Assembly: GCA_026418625.1 (NCBI GenBank)
Contig: JAOABA010000023.1
Coordinates: forward strand, 1 to 41,072
Length of the DNA stretch: 41,072 bases
Source of the DNA: Candidatus Kapaibacterium sp.
GTDB lineage: Bacteria; Bacteroidota; Ignavibacteria; Kapaibacteriales; UBA2268
Direction: 5' to 3'
Shown here: positions 6,488-14,975 of the stretch, piece by piece
Numbering within the stretch: position 1 is the first letter of the stretch
Layout: the number at the start of each line of letters is the position of its first letter
Made by a program: the position numbers and the translations under genes
The notes under the pieces: generated by a model
What the model saw: the letters and a program-made list of their open reading frames with translations, nothing else
What the model was told of the DNA's origin: nothing
Databases searched by the model: none

Positions 6488-7249
6488 TTAAACCGATTTT
6501 ACATACCTTTTCAATTTGTCCACAAAATCACTTTTCTGGTGTTGAGAAATTTGGAGGTCTGTGCCATCAGTTAGTATCAAATGAGGTGATCTGCCAGACA
6601 CATATTTTTTTACATATTTCAAATTAACGAGATGTTTGCTGTGTATTCTAACGAAATCAAGTTCAACAAGAATTTTATGTAGATGTTGAAGTGGTTTGGC
6701 TATCATTAGTTTGCTTCCGTTATTAAAAAACACAGTTGAATAACTGCTGTCTGCTTCACAACGAACAATTTCAGAGATATTAAATATATTTTGCCCATCA
6801 GAAGTTGGAAGTAAAATTTTCTGTGGTTTGTCCTGTAAACTTTCTTTGAGAATTCGTAATTTTTCATCGAATTTATTATTGTCTATTTTCAAAGTGAATC
6901 TATTTATAGCTTCTTTCAACTTTACAGGGTCTATTGGTTTAAGCAAGTAGTGAATTGCAGAAACTTCAAAAGCACGAACAGCATACTCACTATAGGAACT
7001 TGTAAAAATAACTTCAAATCTAGTGTATTTTGCTGATTCAAGAATTTCAAATCCATTTCCTTCGGGGAAATTAATGTCAAGAAAAACAAGGTCAGGTTTA
7101 ATATTATTTATTAATTTAATTCCTTCTTTAATAGTTGTAGCTTTTCCCAAAATAGAAATATTCTGAAATTGCTTTCTTATTTGAATTTCTAATGCTGAAC
7201 TGAAATTCTCTTCATCATCAATAATTACTGCTTTAATTGTTTCACTCAT
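6488..7249 (-). CDS. LytTR-family response regulator
   Basis: A 253-residue DNA-binding response regulator. The receiver domain covers ~1-120 with acidic pair Asp11-Asp12, phosphoacceptor Asp58 (LVFLDINFPEG), Thr83 (FTSSYSEYA) and Lys104 (LLKPIDP), so all key residues are present. Residues ~150-250 are a LytTR DNA-binding domain (ILLPTSDGQNIFNISEIVRC, then FVRIHSKHLVNLKYVKKYV). Such regulators bind direct repeats in promoters. It follows the TPR histidine kinase gene by 31 bp and is surely its partner. The start has AGGAAA 5 nt upstream. Targets are unknown; direct repeats at 9587-9608 upstream of the kinase are a candidate autoregulatory site. Confidence 0.9.
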   Translation of the reverse strand: MSETIKAVIIDDEENFSSALEIQIRKQFQNISILGKATTIKEGIKLINNIKPDLVFLDINFPEGNGFEILESAKYTRFEVIFTSSYSEYAVRAFEVSAIHYLLKPIDPVKLKEAINRFTLKIDNNKFDEKLRILKESLQDKPQKILLPTSDGQNIFNISEIVRCEADSSYSTVFFNNGSKLMIAKPLQHLHKILVELDFVRIHSKHLVNLKYVKKYVSGRSPHLILTDGTDLQISQHQKSDFVDKLKRYVKSV

Positions 7250-7280
7250 ATTTATTTCCTAAAATAATTAATTTCAATTG

Positions 7281-9119
7281 TTAATTACTTTCAATTGGTA
7301 GTGTAAAGAAAAAATTGGTGCCAACATTTGCTTCGCTTTCAAACCAGATTTTGCCATTATTTTTTTCGATAAACTCTTTACACAGACTCAAACCTAAACC
7401 AGTTCCTTTTTCATTGTTGGTTCCTATTGTTGAATATTTTGATTCTAACTTGAAGATCTTTTCTTTGACTTCATCACTAATGCCAACACCAGTGTCCAAA
7501 ACTGATATCTCAACAAAACCATTTTCAGAATGACCACTTATAATGACTTGACTTTTTGGGCTTGAAAATTTTATTGAGTTTGAAATTATATTTCTGATTA
7601 CTACACTTATCATATCCTTGTCTGCATATGCAGATAGGTTTGTTCCAACGTTATTGACAATCTTAATTTCTTTTAATTCTGCGAATTCCTTAAGATTGTT
7701 TATTTCTTGATTAATTAATTTTGTAAGAACTATGTTTTCCTGAATCGGCTCAATTCCTTTAGACTGTAAATTTGCCCAAAGTAAAAGATTTTCCAAAAGC
7801 AACAGTAAATTATCAGAAGACTTTTTAAGGGTGCCAATATACTTCTTAATTTCATCAATTGTGAAATCATCATAATAATTATTCAGTAATGAAATCAGGT
7901 CGTTAAATGAGTTTAGTGGTGTCCTTAAATCATGCGAAATAATTGAAAAAAACTTATCTTTTGTGGAATTGAGTTGAGCTAATTTGCTATTTATTGTTTG
8001 TATTTTCTTGTTATTTCTGATCTTAATATTAAGAACAACTATAATACTAATAATTATTAGCAATGATATCAGAACCAAAAATATGTAAAATTGGTTTTTA
8101 AAAGCCTGTTCTTTAATCAAATTATTCTTTTCATTCTGAAACTTTTCCTCTTGAGCTTTTAGTTCAAACTTTTTTTCAGCTTTGCTTGTATTATACTTTG
8201 AGAGTGTGTCTTTCCAAGCTGAAAGCTTTTCTGAATACAATAGAGCAGTATTAAAATCTTTTTTGCTTTTATAATATGAAATCAGTTCAGTCAAAAATTC
8301 GGGTTTTCCATCAATTGAATTATATCTGCTAATAATATCAAGACCAGTATTTATAAATTTTTCTGCAAGTTTGTTCTTATTTAGTTTGTGATATGTAAGC
8401 CCAATGCTAAGATAAGTCAAACAAATATGATGACTGTCACTAGTCATACTGTACAAATCAAAACTCTTCTTATAATACTCCAAAGCCTTATCAAACTGCT
8501 TTCTCTTGAAGTAAACATCTGCTATGAATGAATAATTATCAGCTAATCCCATTTTATCATCAAGTTTTTGAAATATCCCAATAGCTTTTTTAGCATAAAA
8601 TTCAGTATTATCAAAATCATTTGAACTGCTATAATAAGCTGCGAAATTCCCGTAAATAATTGCTTCGAGATGAATGTTTTTAGTTCTATGATAAATATTA
8701 AGAGCTTTGTTGTAATATTCAAAAGCTTTTATTGTGTCGTCGCATTCTGAGTAAATATTACCAAGTAAAACCAGAGTCTTCCCAATTCCATCCTCGTCTT
8801 TTATTAACTTATAACTATCAATGGCTAGACTCGAATATTCAAGTGCCTCGCTATAATATCCATTGAGCCAAGAAAATTTAGTGAATTCATAATAAGCAAG
8901 AGCTTCTTTATCTTTAAGCTTGTTCTCTTTTGCAATTTTCAAATATTCATTTAAGTATTTATAAAGTTCAGTATTTGTTCTTGAAGAATGAGCTTTGAGT
9001 AAAATTGAATCTAATTCCTTGTTGATGTCTGATCTGACTCGATTGTTGGGAAAGAAAAGAAAAATGACGAAAACCAAGATAAAACAATCGATGACCGTAA
9101 TTTTTCTTTGAATAGTCAT
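7281..9119 (-). CDS. TPR-containing membrane sensor histidine kinase
   Basis: A 612-residue kinase. A hydrophobic N-terminal segment (~8-23) exports the sensor region, which has about six TPR-like repeats at ~70-300 (for example AFEYYNKALNIYHR, ALEYYKKSFDLYS). A coiled coil at ~315-340 leads to a membrane helix at ~344-364. The cytoplasmic part has a HisKA dimerisation domain with phosphorylated His396 (FFSIISHDLRTPLN) and an HATPase domain: N box ISNSIKFSS (~512-520), DTGVGIS (~542-548) and GTGLGLSL (~572-579). All catalytic motifs are intact. It is followed by the LytTR regulator. LytTR regulators more usually pair with kinases of the LytS/His_kinase type, so a HisKA partner is worth noting, although similar TPR kinases are common in Bacteroidota. 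The ligand is unknown. Confidence 0.9.
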   Translation of the reverse strand: MTIQRKITVIDCFILVFVIFLFFPNNRVRSDINKELDSILLKAHSSRTNTELYKYLNEYLKIAKENKLKDKEALAYYEFTKFSWLNGYYSEALEYSSLAIDSYKLIKDEDGIGKTLVLLGNIYSECDDTIKAFEYYNKALNIYHRTKNIHLEAIIYGNFAAYYSSSNDFDNTEFYAKKAIGIFQKLDDKMGLADNYSFIADVYFKRKQFDKALEYYKKSFDLYSMTSDSHHICLTYLSIGLTYHKLNKNKLAEKFINTGLDIISRYNSIDGKPEFLTELISYYKSKKDFNTALLYSEKLSAWKDTLSKYNTSKAEKKFELKAQEEKFQNEKNNLIKEQAFKNQFYIFLVLISLLIIISIIVVLNIKIRNNKKIQTINSKLAQLNSTKDKFFSIISHDLRTPLNSFNDLISLLNNYYDDFTIDEIKKYIGTLKKSSDNLLLLLENLLLWANLQSKGIEPIQENIVLTKLINQEINNLKEFAELKEIKIVNNVGTNLSAYADKDMISVVIRNIISNSIKFSSPKSQVIISGHSENGFVEISVLDTGVGISDEVKEKIFKLESKYSTIGTNNEKGTGLGLSLCKEFIEKNNGKIWFESEANVGTNFFFTLPIESN

Positions 9120-9164
9120 AATAACCTAATTCAATATTTGACTTACTTGCTCAAACAAAATTTC

Positions 9165-9205
9165 TTCCCTTTTAAAATCAATGTTCTGACCTTTTTTAAA
9201 GGGAA
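9165..9205 (-). other. Inverted repeat 46 bp upstream of the kinase start
   Basis: TTCCCTTTTAAAA (9165-9177) and TTTTTAAAGGGAA (9193-9205) form a 13-bp inverted repeat with one mismatch and a 15-nt spacer. It lies after the small ORF at 9219-9302 and before the kinase gene. It could be a weak terminator for the small ORFs or an operator for the kinase operon; the sequence does not decide. Confidence 0.4.
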
Positions 9206-9218
9206 ATCCTACTGGCAA

Positions 9219-9302
9219 TTAAGTAAGAATTTCTGCGAGAAAACCGTCTCTATCTTTCTTGAGAATTTTTACATCTATTAAGCCACTATCAATAGTTTTC
9301 AT
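9219..9302 (-). CDS. Possible small ORF (27 aa) upstream of the kinase
   Basis: Starts with ATG at 9300-9302 behind AAAAAGG with 4-5 nt spacing and reads MKTIDSGLIDVKILKKDRDG then FLAEILT and TAA. Residue composition looks protein-like, but the frame is very short. It could be a genuine small protein, a leader peptide for the kinase operon, or the tail of a decayed gene whose earlier part is the 37-codon ORF at 9332-9445, which is in another frame. No family recognised. Confidence 0.3.
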   Translation of the reverse strand: MKTIDSGLIDVKILKKDRDGFLAEILT

Positions 9303-9331
9303 TTAACCTTTTTCAATCTTGAAAAATAATC

Positions 9332-9445
9332 TTATAGTATATCTTTACCAAATTTAATTTCTTTAGTTATATTTTCCAAGATGAATAAATTCGGATAGTT
9401 TTCGACTGGCTGGTCATGATTATAAATATGATACACTTTTTTCAT
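9332..9445 (-). CDS. Possible small ORF (37 aa) between guaA and the kinase operon
   Basis: ATG at 9443-9445 is preceded by AGGAGATA, a strong Shine-Dalgarno although close to the start. It reads MKKVYHIYNHDQPVENYPNL then FILENITKEIKFGKDIL and TAA. The composition is protein-like, without a signal peptide. After the stop the same frame continues DYFSRLKKVK to a TGA that overlaps the ATG of the next small ORF, which makes either a pair of coupled small genes or a decayed single gene possible. No homologue recalled. Confidence 0.35.
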   Translation of the reverse strand: MKKVYHIYNHDQPVENYPNLFILENITKEIKFGKDIL

Positions 9446-9586
9446 TATCTCCTATTCAATATCGGGACTAAAATTTCCTATTCCTACTTTATTCTCATGT
9501 TATTGAATAACTTTCAATTTGTTTGTAAAAACCCTTTTCAAATCTTACGTTTTCATGTTTATAAATATACATTCAAATATTCAAAA

Positions 9587-9608
9587 TGTAACTATTCTGT
9601 AACTATTA
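9587..9608. repeat. Tandem 11-bp direct repeats TGTAACTATT(C/A)
   Basis: TGTAACTATTC (9587-9597) is followed immediately by TGTAACTATTA (9598-9608). The same core on the opposite strand, AATAGTTATA, occurs at 9644-9653. Repeats one helical turn apart upstream of a LytTR two-component operon could be regulator binding sites, but they match the published LytTR consensus only partly. Confidence 0.5.
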
Positions 9609-9618
9609 CAGTTTTTTT
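9597..9618 (+). terminator. Small hairpin with T-run, plus strand
   Basis: CTGTAA, loop CTA, TTACAG, then seven T. The form is that of a weak intrinsic terminator on the plus strand, but no plus-strand gene precedes it. It overlaps the direct repeats, so it may be a by-product of them. Confidence 0.25.
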
Positions 9619-9668
9619 ACAGTAATTAACTAATTGTTAATGCAAATAGTTATAATGTGATACCAAGT

Positions 9669-11210
9669 TTATTCCCACTCAATAGTCCCCGGTGGTTTGC
9701 TAGTAATATCATAAACAACTCTGTTAATGCCTCTGACTTCGTTAATTATACGGTTTGATATTTTGGCGAGGACATCATTTGGAAATTCGAACCAGTCCGC
9801 TGTCATTCCATCTGTTGAGGTAACAGCTCGCAAGGCACAGACATTTTCGTAAGTTCTTTCATCGCCCATAACTCCTACGCTTGAAACTGGCAATAGAACC
9901 GCAAACGCCTGCCAGATATGATTATAAAGCCCTGCATTTCTAATTTCCTCCAAATAAATATCATCTGCCTTCCTTAGAACTTCCAACCTTTCTTTGGTTA
10001 CTGCACCAAGAATTCTAATAGCAAGACCGGGTCCGGGAAATGGATGACGATTGACAAACCATTCTGGAACTCCCAATTCCCTGCCAACTGCTCGAACTTC
10101 GTCCTTGAAAAGCTCTCGGAATGGTTCAAGAATCTTAAGGTGCATTTTTTCGGGAAGCCCACCAACGTTATGATGAGATTTTATAGTTGCTGATGGACCT
10201 TTGATTGAGACAGACTCAATGACATCAGGATATAATGTCCCTTGAGCAAGCCATTTAGCATCATTGAATTTTTTGGCTGCTACTTCGAATAAATCAATAA
10301 AGGCAGTTCCGATAATTTTTCTCTTCAATTCAGGATCTTCCACTCCGTGCAACCTGCTTAAGAAAAGTCCAGACCCATCAACAAGTTCAATTGGGATATT
10401 GAATGAGTCTTTAAATAAATTAACGATAGTTTGACTTTCATTTGTTCGCATCAATCCGGAGTCAATGTGAACGCAGTGTAGTTTATCACCCAAAGCTTTA
10501 TGAAGGAGAACAGCTGCCACTGTTGAGTCAACTCCTCCGCTCAAAGCAAGGATAACACCTTCATCTCCTACTAAGTTTTTTATTTTTTCGATTGTTGAAG
10601 TTATAAAAGATTGTGCATTCCAAACTTCTTTGCATCCGCAAATCTTTCTTACGAAATTTTCAAGGATTTTTTTTCCCTCAGTAGTATGATGAACTTCAGG
10701 ATGAAATTGGACGCCATAAATCCGCTTATCGGGCGAACGAACAGCACATATTTCGGAGTTTTCTGATTTAGCAATTATTTCATATCCTTCGGGTGCTTTT
10801 GTTAGGTGATCGCCGTGGCTCATCCAAACTTGTGTATTTTGACTGACCCCAGCAAAAATATCCTCAAAATTTAAAATCTCGAGAGAAGCCCTGCCGAACT
10901 CTCTCCTTGCTGCTTTATCAACAGCCCCACCTTTTTGATAAGCGATAAGTTGAAGTCCATAACATATACCAAGAACGGGAATACCCATAGCAAAAACATC
11001 GAAAGAAGGTATTGGAGCACCATCTTCATAAACGCTTGAAGGACCACCAGAAAGAATTATTCCAGTAGGGTTTAGTTCTTTAAGTTTTTCAATCGAAATA
11101 TTAAAAGGATATATTTCTGCATATACTCCAATTTCTCTTACTTTTCTTGCTATTAACTGGGTATATTGAGAACCAAAGTCAAGAATGATTATTTTTTCAG
11201 TTGATTGCAT
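9669..11210 (-). CDS. guaA: GMP synthase (glutamine-hydrolysing)
   Basis: Converts XMP to GMP using ATP and glutamine in purine biosynthesis. The 513-residue length is normal. The N-terminal class I glutamine amidotransferase carries nucleophile Cys in [13 protein letters not shown] and the His/Glu pair in [10 protein letters not shown]. The ATP pyrophosphatase domain has the P-loop [11 protein letters not shown], and the C-terminal dimerisation domain ends [17 protein letters not shown], the conserved end of the family. It starts at the ATG at 11208-11210, beginning [20 protein letters not shown]. The gene lies 9 bp behind the toxin gene of a toxin-antitoxin pair on the same strand, an unusual neighbour. 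purL, another purine gene, is elsewhere in the window. Confidence 0.98.
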   Translation of the reverse strand: MQSTEKIIILDFGSQYTQLIARKVREIGVYAEIYPFNISIEKLKELNPTGIILSGGPSSVYEDGAPIPSFDVFAMGIPVLGICYGLQLIAYQKGGAVDKAARREFGRASLEILNFEDIFAGVSQNTQVWMSHGDHLTKAPEGYEIIAKSENSEICAVRSPDKRIYGVQFHPEVHHTTEGKKILENFVRKICGCKEVWNAQSFITSTIEKIKNLVGDEGVILALSGGVDSTVAAVLLHKALGDKLHCVHIDSGLMRTNESQTIVNLFKDSFNIPIELVDGSGLFLSRLHGVEDPELKRKIIGTAFIDLFEVAAKKFNDAKWLAQGTLYPDVIESVSIKGPSATIKSHHNVGGLPEKMHLKILEPFRELFKDEVRAVGRELGVPEWFVNRHPFPGPGLAIRILGAVTKERLEVLRKADDIYLEEIRNAGLYNHIWQAFAVLLPVSSVGVMGDERTYENVCALRAVTSTDGMTADWFEFPNDVLAKISNRIINEVRGINRVVYDITSKPPGTIEWE

Positions 11211-11219
11211 TTTTAATGC

Positions 11220-11708
11220 CTAATCTTTAGTATGAAATTCTGTTATGATATATTCATATAAATCTTTATTTATCCAAAAGCCACTTTGGATTAAGTCATC
11301 AAGAATTTTCTTTAAATCAGTAAATAATCCCTTATTTTTTGCTTTTATTAAAACACCTATGGTTCCGGTTATTTTTAAATTTTTTTCTTTAGCAACTTTC
11401 CTACCCCAGAAGTCATCCATCAAAACCAAATCTGCATTTATTTCCTCAGCAAGTAAAATTGTAGAAGCTTCCCCAATATCTAATTGATTTAATAATTTTG
11501 AAATCTTTGAACGATCTTTTATATTAATTGTCTTTATCCATTCATACTTATCAACATCGGAACCCGGTTTGTTAATACCATTCAATAACTCTTCTTTAAC
11601 TTCATAAGTTATAAAAACTTCATTGTAAAGTTCGTAAAGTAAGTGTAATTGATTTATTGAGGATAAAGCAATAATAACGGTTGAATTTGTTACAGTTACA
11701 TCAGGCAT
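11220..11708 (-). CDS. DUF3368 PIN-like toxin of a toxin-antitoxin pair
   Basis: A 162-residue PIN-superfamily protein of the DUF3368 type, expected to be an RNase toxin. Motifs: N-terminal VTNSTVIIALSSINQLHLL (the first acidic PIN position is Asn8, as in some DUF3368 members), VKEELL with the conserved Glu, LDIGEASTILLAEE and the central acidic DLVLMDDFWGRKVA, then ITGTIGVLIKAKNKGL. It overlaps the UPF0175 gene by 8 bp, the usual antitoxin-first order. The Asn might weaken metal binding; the remaining acids are present. Function is inferred from family and pairing. Confidence 0.85.
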   Translation of the reverse strand: MPDVTVTNSTVIIALSSINQLHLLYELYNEVFITYEVKEELLNGINKPGSDVDKYEWIKTINIKDRSKISKLLNQLDIGEASTILLAEEINADLVLMDDFWGRKVAKEKNLKITGTIGVLIKAKNKGLFTDLKKILDDLIQSGFWINKDLYEYIITEFHTKD

Positions 11709-11952
11709 TATAAATATCTTGGTTTATTTCTTCTTTTGAAAGGTTAAAAATAGAAATTTTATATTTGCTTAGAAGATTTATAAAATCCGCCTTTGACATA
11801 TTTGCAAGTTTTGCACAAGATCCCAAGGAAAGTTTTTTCAACTCAAAATATTTTATTGCTGCTAAGGTTTTAAGTTCAAGTAAAAATTCTTCCTCACTCA
11901 AATTTAGCATATTAGATATGTCTTCTGGAAATTCTAATTCTGCTGTTTTCAT
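11701..11952 (-). CDS. UPF0175 family antitoxin
   Basis: An 83-residue protein with the UPF0175 pattern: ELEFPEDISNMLNLSEEEFL, LKTLAAIKYFELKKLSLGSC and AKLANMSKADFINLLSKYKI, i.e. a short strand, a helix, then a helix-turn-helix-like unit that would bind DNA. UPF0175 proteins typically precede DUF3368 toxins, as here with an 8-bp overlap. It is likely to neutralise the toxin and repress the pair's promoter. No clear Shine-Dalgarno precedes the ATG at 11950-11952. Confidence 0.85.
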   Translation of the reverse strand: MKTAELEFPEDISNMLNLSEEEFLLELKTLAAIKYFELKKLSLGSCAKLANMSKADFINLLSKYKISIFNLSKEEINQDIYNA

Positions 11953-12019
11953 TTTTTATATCAATAAATTGAATATACACAAATTTACACGTAATGCTTC
12001 TTAAAGTATTTTTATATAA

Positions 12020-12038
12020 TAACTTTAAAAGAAAGTTA
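12020..12038 (-). terminator. AT-rich hairpin downstream of the S9 peptidase gene
   Basis: TAACTTT and AAAGTTA pair around a 5-nt loop, 18 bp past the stop of the S9 peptidase gene. The stem is weak and followed only by mixed A/T, so this is a tentative terminator. Confidence 0.3.
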
Positions 12039-12055
12039 AAAATATATTCTTAATC

Positions 12056-14806
12056 TCAGTCTCCTTTATACTTGACTCCCTCTGTCATCCAATTTGGAGC
12101 AGGCTTTTTCAATAAATAATGGTCAAAGAATTCTTTGGTTTTAATTGCATAATCAAGTCTGTTATGAAATTTATTGGGCCAATGCGGTTCATCACGATAT
12201 TGAAGAAATATACAGTTTTTGTTTAATCTTCTCATAGCTAAATATAACTCAATACCTTGCTGCCAAGGAACTGCCTGATCTTCATCTCCAAACATTATCA
12301 AAAGTGGAGTTTTTATGTTTGGTGCCTGAAAAATAGGTGAATTCCTAATATAACTATCCAAAGAATCCCAAAGGTTTCCTCCAATTCTGCTTTGTTGCTT
12401 TTCATACTGAAATTGTCGTGCTAATCCAGACTCAAGTCTTATACCGCTATAAGCACTTGTCATATTTCCAACCGGTGCACCTGCTACTGCTGCTTTGAAT
12501 AAATTGGTTTGTGTAATCATATATGATGTTTGATAACCACTCCAAGAATGACCTATTATACCAACTGAGTTTGAGTCAACAAAATCAAACCTAAATAATC
12601 TTCTCAAACCTGATAAGATGCTGTTTATGGCAGACATCCCCGGATTTCCAATTTTGTATTTAACATCTGGTAAGAATAAAATATAGTCTTCCGCAGCGTA
12701 AATTGGGAAACATATACGATGGCCAATATATGGCTCATTAAAATCATACATCAATTGCGAGAATTTCTCATAAAAATATACAATAACAGGGTATTTCTTT
12801 GATGGATTAAAATTGCCCGGCTTGATAAAGAAGCCATCGAGCGTATCTCCGTCATAACTCTTCCAACTGATTAATTCAGTTTTTCCCCAATAGTAATCAT
12901 TTATTTCAGGAACTATGTCTGTCAGTTTTTTATATTTTTTGAAGGACGAGTCTGCTATCCATACGTCGGGATACTCATCATAGCTTTCCCGGTGATAGAT
13001 AACTTGACCAGTATTTTTTGCTTTGGCTATTAAAGTATATTTTTTTTCATCATCAAATATTTTATCAAGTCCTAATGTAGTCAGATCGAAGGTGAAAATT
13101 CCTACTTTTTTTAATTTTTCAAAATATCCTGTTACTAATAAGTTCTCGGTTACATTATAATATCTTCGGTTTGGATCAAAGTTTTTAATCCTGAAACTTA
13201 TTTCATTGAAGCGTCCCTCGGCAGCTGTTTGATTTAGATAACCGTATCCTCTTCCAGTATAAAATTTCCAAATATCATATTTATCATAAATAAGCACAGC
13301 ATCATCTCTTTCAGTCCAACCTGCAATACCATAACTTCCGGGTTCTTTTGGTAAATCATTATCTTCGTCATAAAATGGATTATTGATCCTTGCTGTTAAG
13401 TTAATAGTTGAATCCAGATTACAATCATATAGAAACCAATTTTTATTACGATAGAAAACGATGAACTTTCCAGCAGGGGACAAATGTGCCATCTCCTCAT
13501 TTCGTGTTGCAAGTAGTTTTCTTGTTCCAACTTTTAAACTGACAGCATATAAATCAAAATAAGTTCCATCCCAAGTAAGGTCCTTTAAATATTTTCTATC
13601 GTTGTAACCGATAGCAAAATCAGGATTATCATTAACTATAATATTTGGAACTTCTTCATCAGCGAGTTTAATAAAACGATTAGTTTCTAAAAAATAAACA
13701 GATTTATAAACAAAGTCTTTTTCGTTTTTCCAGACATTTTTTTCATTTGTTTTAATTCTTGGATCGTTCCAGTGCCAAATATCAACTTCAGCCTTTTTTA
13801 ATATTGTTTTGATATCATAAAAATTTGAATCAGTATATTTTTCATCCTTTTCGTTTTGAATTTTTTCCTTTAAAGGTTTTAAACCAAAGAAAAGTCTTTT
13901 AGAATCTTCACTCCAGCTAAGATCATTAGAGAATGGTAAATACCATTCTGCAGGATATGTTTCTGGAACTATTGCCTTTGTCAACCTTTGCTGATTCAAA
14001 TCCCAAATATTTAAATGGCAACTGTCTGGTTCACCTTCCTCATTTTCTAAAGCTGATATAAAAGCTAATAAACCATTCCTGTTATGCCAAGTTAAATCTG
14101 AATAAATACTTTTTTCATCACCATCAATTTTTACGGGTAAAGAATTTTTCTTTAAGTCAATTATATAAAGACCGTTCCTTTTTCCTTTTGTATCATAAAT
14201 ACAATATGCTAAAGCTAGAGAGGCACTATCAATACTATAATTATAAACGTCTGGAATATTTATTTCAGTTTCAGTCTCTAAATTTCTAAGAATCATATTT
14301 GAAGGATTAGGTATTGCTTGTTCTTTATCAGGATTTTTCTTTGTATCAGTTGAACTAATATTGTAAATAAGCCATTTAGAGTCATTGGAAAGCTTAAATC
14401 CTTTAACATCATCTATGTTTATTATTTTACCTGATGATAAATTAACAATAGCTAAACCATTTTTATTTTTATCTTTATCTTTATTTTCGACATCAATTTC
14501 TTTAGGTAAGACAGTCATTGCTACCCATTGAGAGTTTTCTGAAATGATAGGTTTACTACCACGTGGTATATTGTATTTTACATTAGTATCAATACCTTGA
14601 ATTATTACTTCACCATCACCTCTTTCGTATTTAATCGAATAAATTAACCATTTTCCATCATTTGAAATAGCTGGACTTTTAATTTGTTTGAATTTCATAG
14701 CATCTTCGAAAGTCATAGCCTTTTTAGCTAATGAATTTGAAAATGCCAAAACTAAAAGGATAGATAATAGGTATATTAATTTTGTCCTATTTATTTTTAA
14801 TTTCAT
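12056..14806 (-). CDS. S9 family serine peptidase (prolyl oligopeptidase-like), exported
   Basis: About 916 residues from the chosen ATG (14804-14806, MKLKINRTKL); another ATG lies three codons upstream and neither has a clear Shine-Dalgarno. A signal peptide (ILLVLAFSNSLAKKA) is followed by a long beta-propeller-like region with repeated SNDSKWLIY, TWHNRNGLLAF and WSEDSKRLFF blades. The C-terminal alpha/beta hydrolase has the nucleophile Ser in GHSWSGYQT at about residue 750, Asp in MFGDEDQAVPW and His in DEPHWPNKFHNR, the complete S9 triad. Expected to cleave short peptides after proline or similar residues in the periplasm. It follows the cytidylate-kinase-like gene by 160 bp, so probably has its own promoter. 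Confidence 0.9.
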   Translation of the reverse strand: MKLKINRTKLIYLLSILLVLAFSNSLAKKAMTFEDAMKFKQIKSPAISNDGKWLIYSIKYERGDGEVIIQGIDTNVKYNIPRGSKPIISENSQWVAMTVLPKEIDVENKDKDKNKNGLAIVNLSSGKIINIDDVKGFKLSNDSKWLIYNISSTDTKKNPDKEQAIPNPSNMILRNLETETEINIPDVYNYSIDSASLALAYCIYDTKGKRNGLYIIDLKKNSLPVKIDGDEKSIYSDLTWHNRNGLLAFISALENEEGEPDSCHLNIWDLNQQRLTKAIVPETYPAEWYLPFSNDLSWSEDSKRLFFGLKPLKEKIQNEKDEKYTDSNFYDIKTILKKAEVDIWHWNDPRIKTNEKNVWKNEKDFVYKSVYFLETNRFIKLADEEVPNIIVNDNPDFAIGYNDRKYLKDLTWDGTYFDLYAVSLKVGTRKLLATRNEEMAHLSPAGKFIVFYRNKNWFLYDCNLDSTINLTARINNPFYDEDNDLPKEPGSYGIAGWTERDDAVLIYDKYDIWKFYTGRGYGYLNQTAAEGRFNEISFRIKNFDPNRRYYNVTENLLVTGYFEKLKKVGIFTFDLTTLGLDKIFDDEKKYTLIAKAKNTGQVIYHRESYDEYPDVWIADSSFKKYKKLTDIVPEINDYYWGKTELISWKSYDGDTLDGFFIKPGNFNPSKKYPVIVYFYEKFSQLMYDFNEPYIGHRICFPIYAAEDYILFLPDVKYKIGNPGMSAINSILSGLRRLFRFDFVDSNSVGIIGHSWSGYQTSYMITQTNLFKAAVAGAPVGNMTSAYSGIRLESGLARQFQYEKQQSRIGGNLWDSLDSYIRNSPIFQAPNIKTPLLIMFGDEDQAVPWQQGIELYLAMRRLNKNCIFLQYRDEPHWPNKFHNRLDYAIKTKEFFDHYLLKKPAPNWMTEGVKYKGD

Positions 14807-14926
14807 ATTACACAAAAAGAAAATGAATAAAAATTAAAGATTTACAAATTAAGAAATTATCTGATAATTCAAAAAATTACAAATCAATAAAAAAAGGGAA
14901 TCTAAAGTTTTTATAGAAACTTGTAA

Positions 14927-14946
14927 TAAAATGGCTAATAAGCCAT
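14927..14946 (-). terminator. Terminator hairpin downstream of the cytidylate-kinase-like gene
   Basis: ATGGCT (14931-14936), 4-nt loop, AGCCAT (14941-14946) form a perfect 6-bp stem; on the minus strand it is followed by TTTTATTAC. It is 30 bp past the stop of the kinase-like gene. Confidence 0.45.
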
Positions 14947-14975
14947 ATATAATGAATCTTATTTATACCTTAATA

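Larger units (their letters stand above)
9120..9668. other. Long intergenic region (549 bp) with two small ORFs and repeats
   Basis: The gap between the guaA stop and the kinase start is the longest in the window. It holds the two candidate small ORFs, the 9165-9205 inverted repeat, tandem 11-bp repeats at 9587-9608 and a small hairpin with T-run at 9597-9618. The stretch 9446-9580 is AT-rich with nothing I can name. The kinase operon promoter must lie here. Confidence 0.6.

Noticed and set aside
6484-6495. Perfect palindrome CGGTTTAAACCG at the end of the LytTR regulator gene
   Set aside because: Only 12 bp, partly coding, no T-run and no second copy noticed; chance is a sufficient explanation.
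9416-9625. Plus-strand open frame of 69 codons between the kinase operon and guaA
   Set aside because: Composition (Phe/Tyr/Ile-rich, few charged residues) is that of AT-rich noncoding DNA, and it overlaps the better supported minus-strand small ORF at 9332-9445. The T-run hairpin near its end is not enough support.
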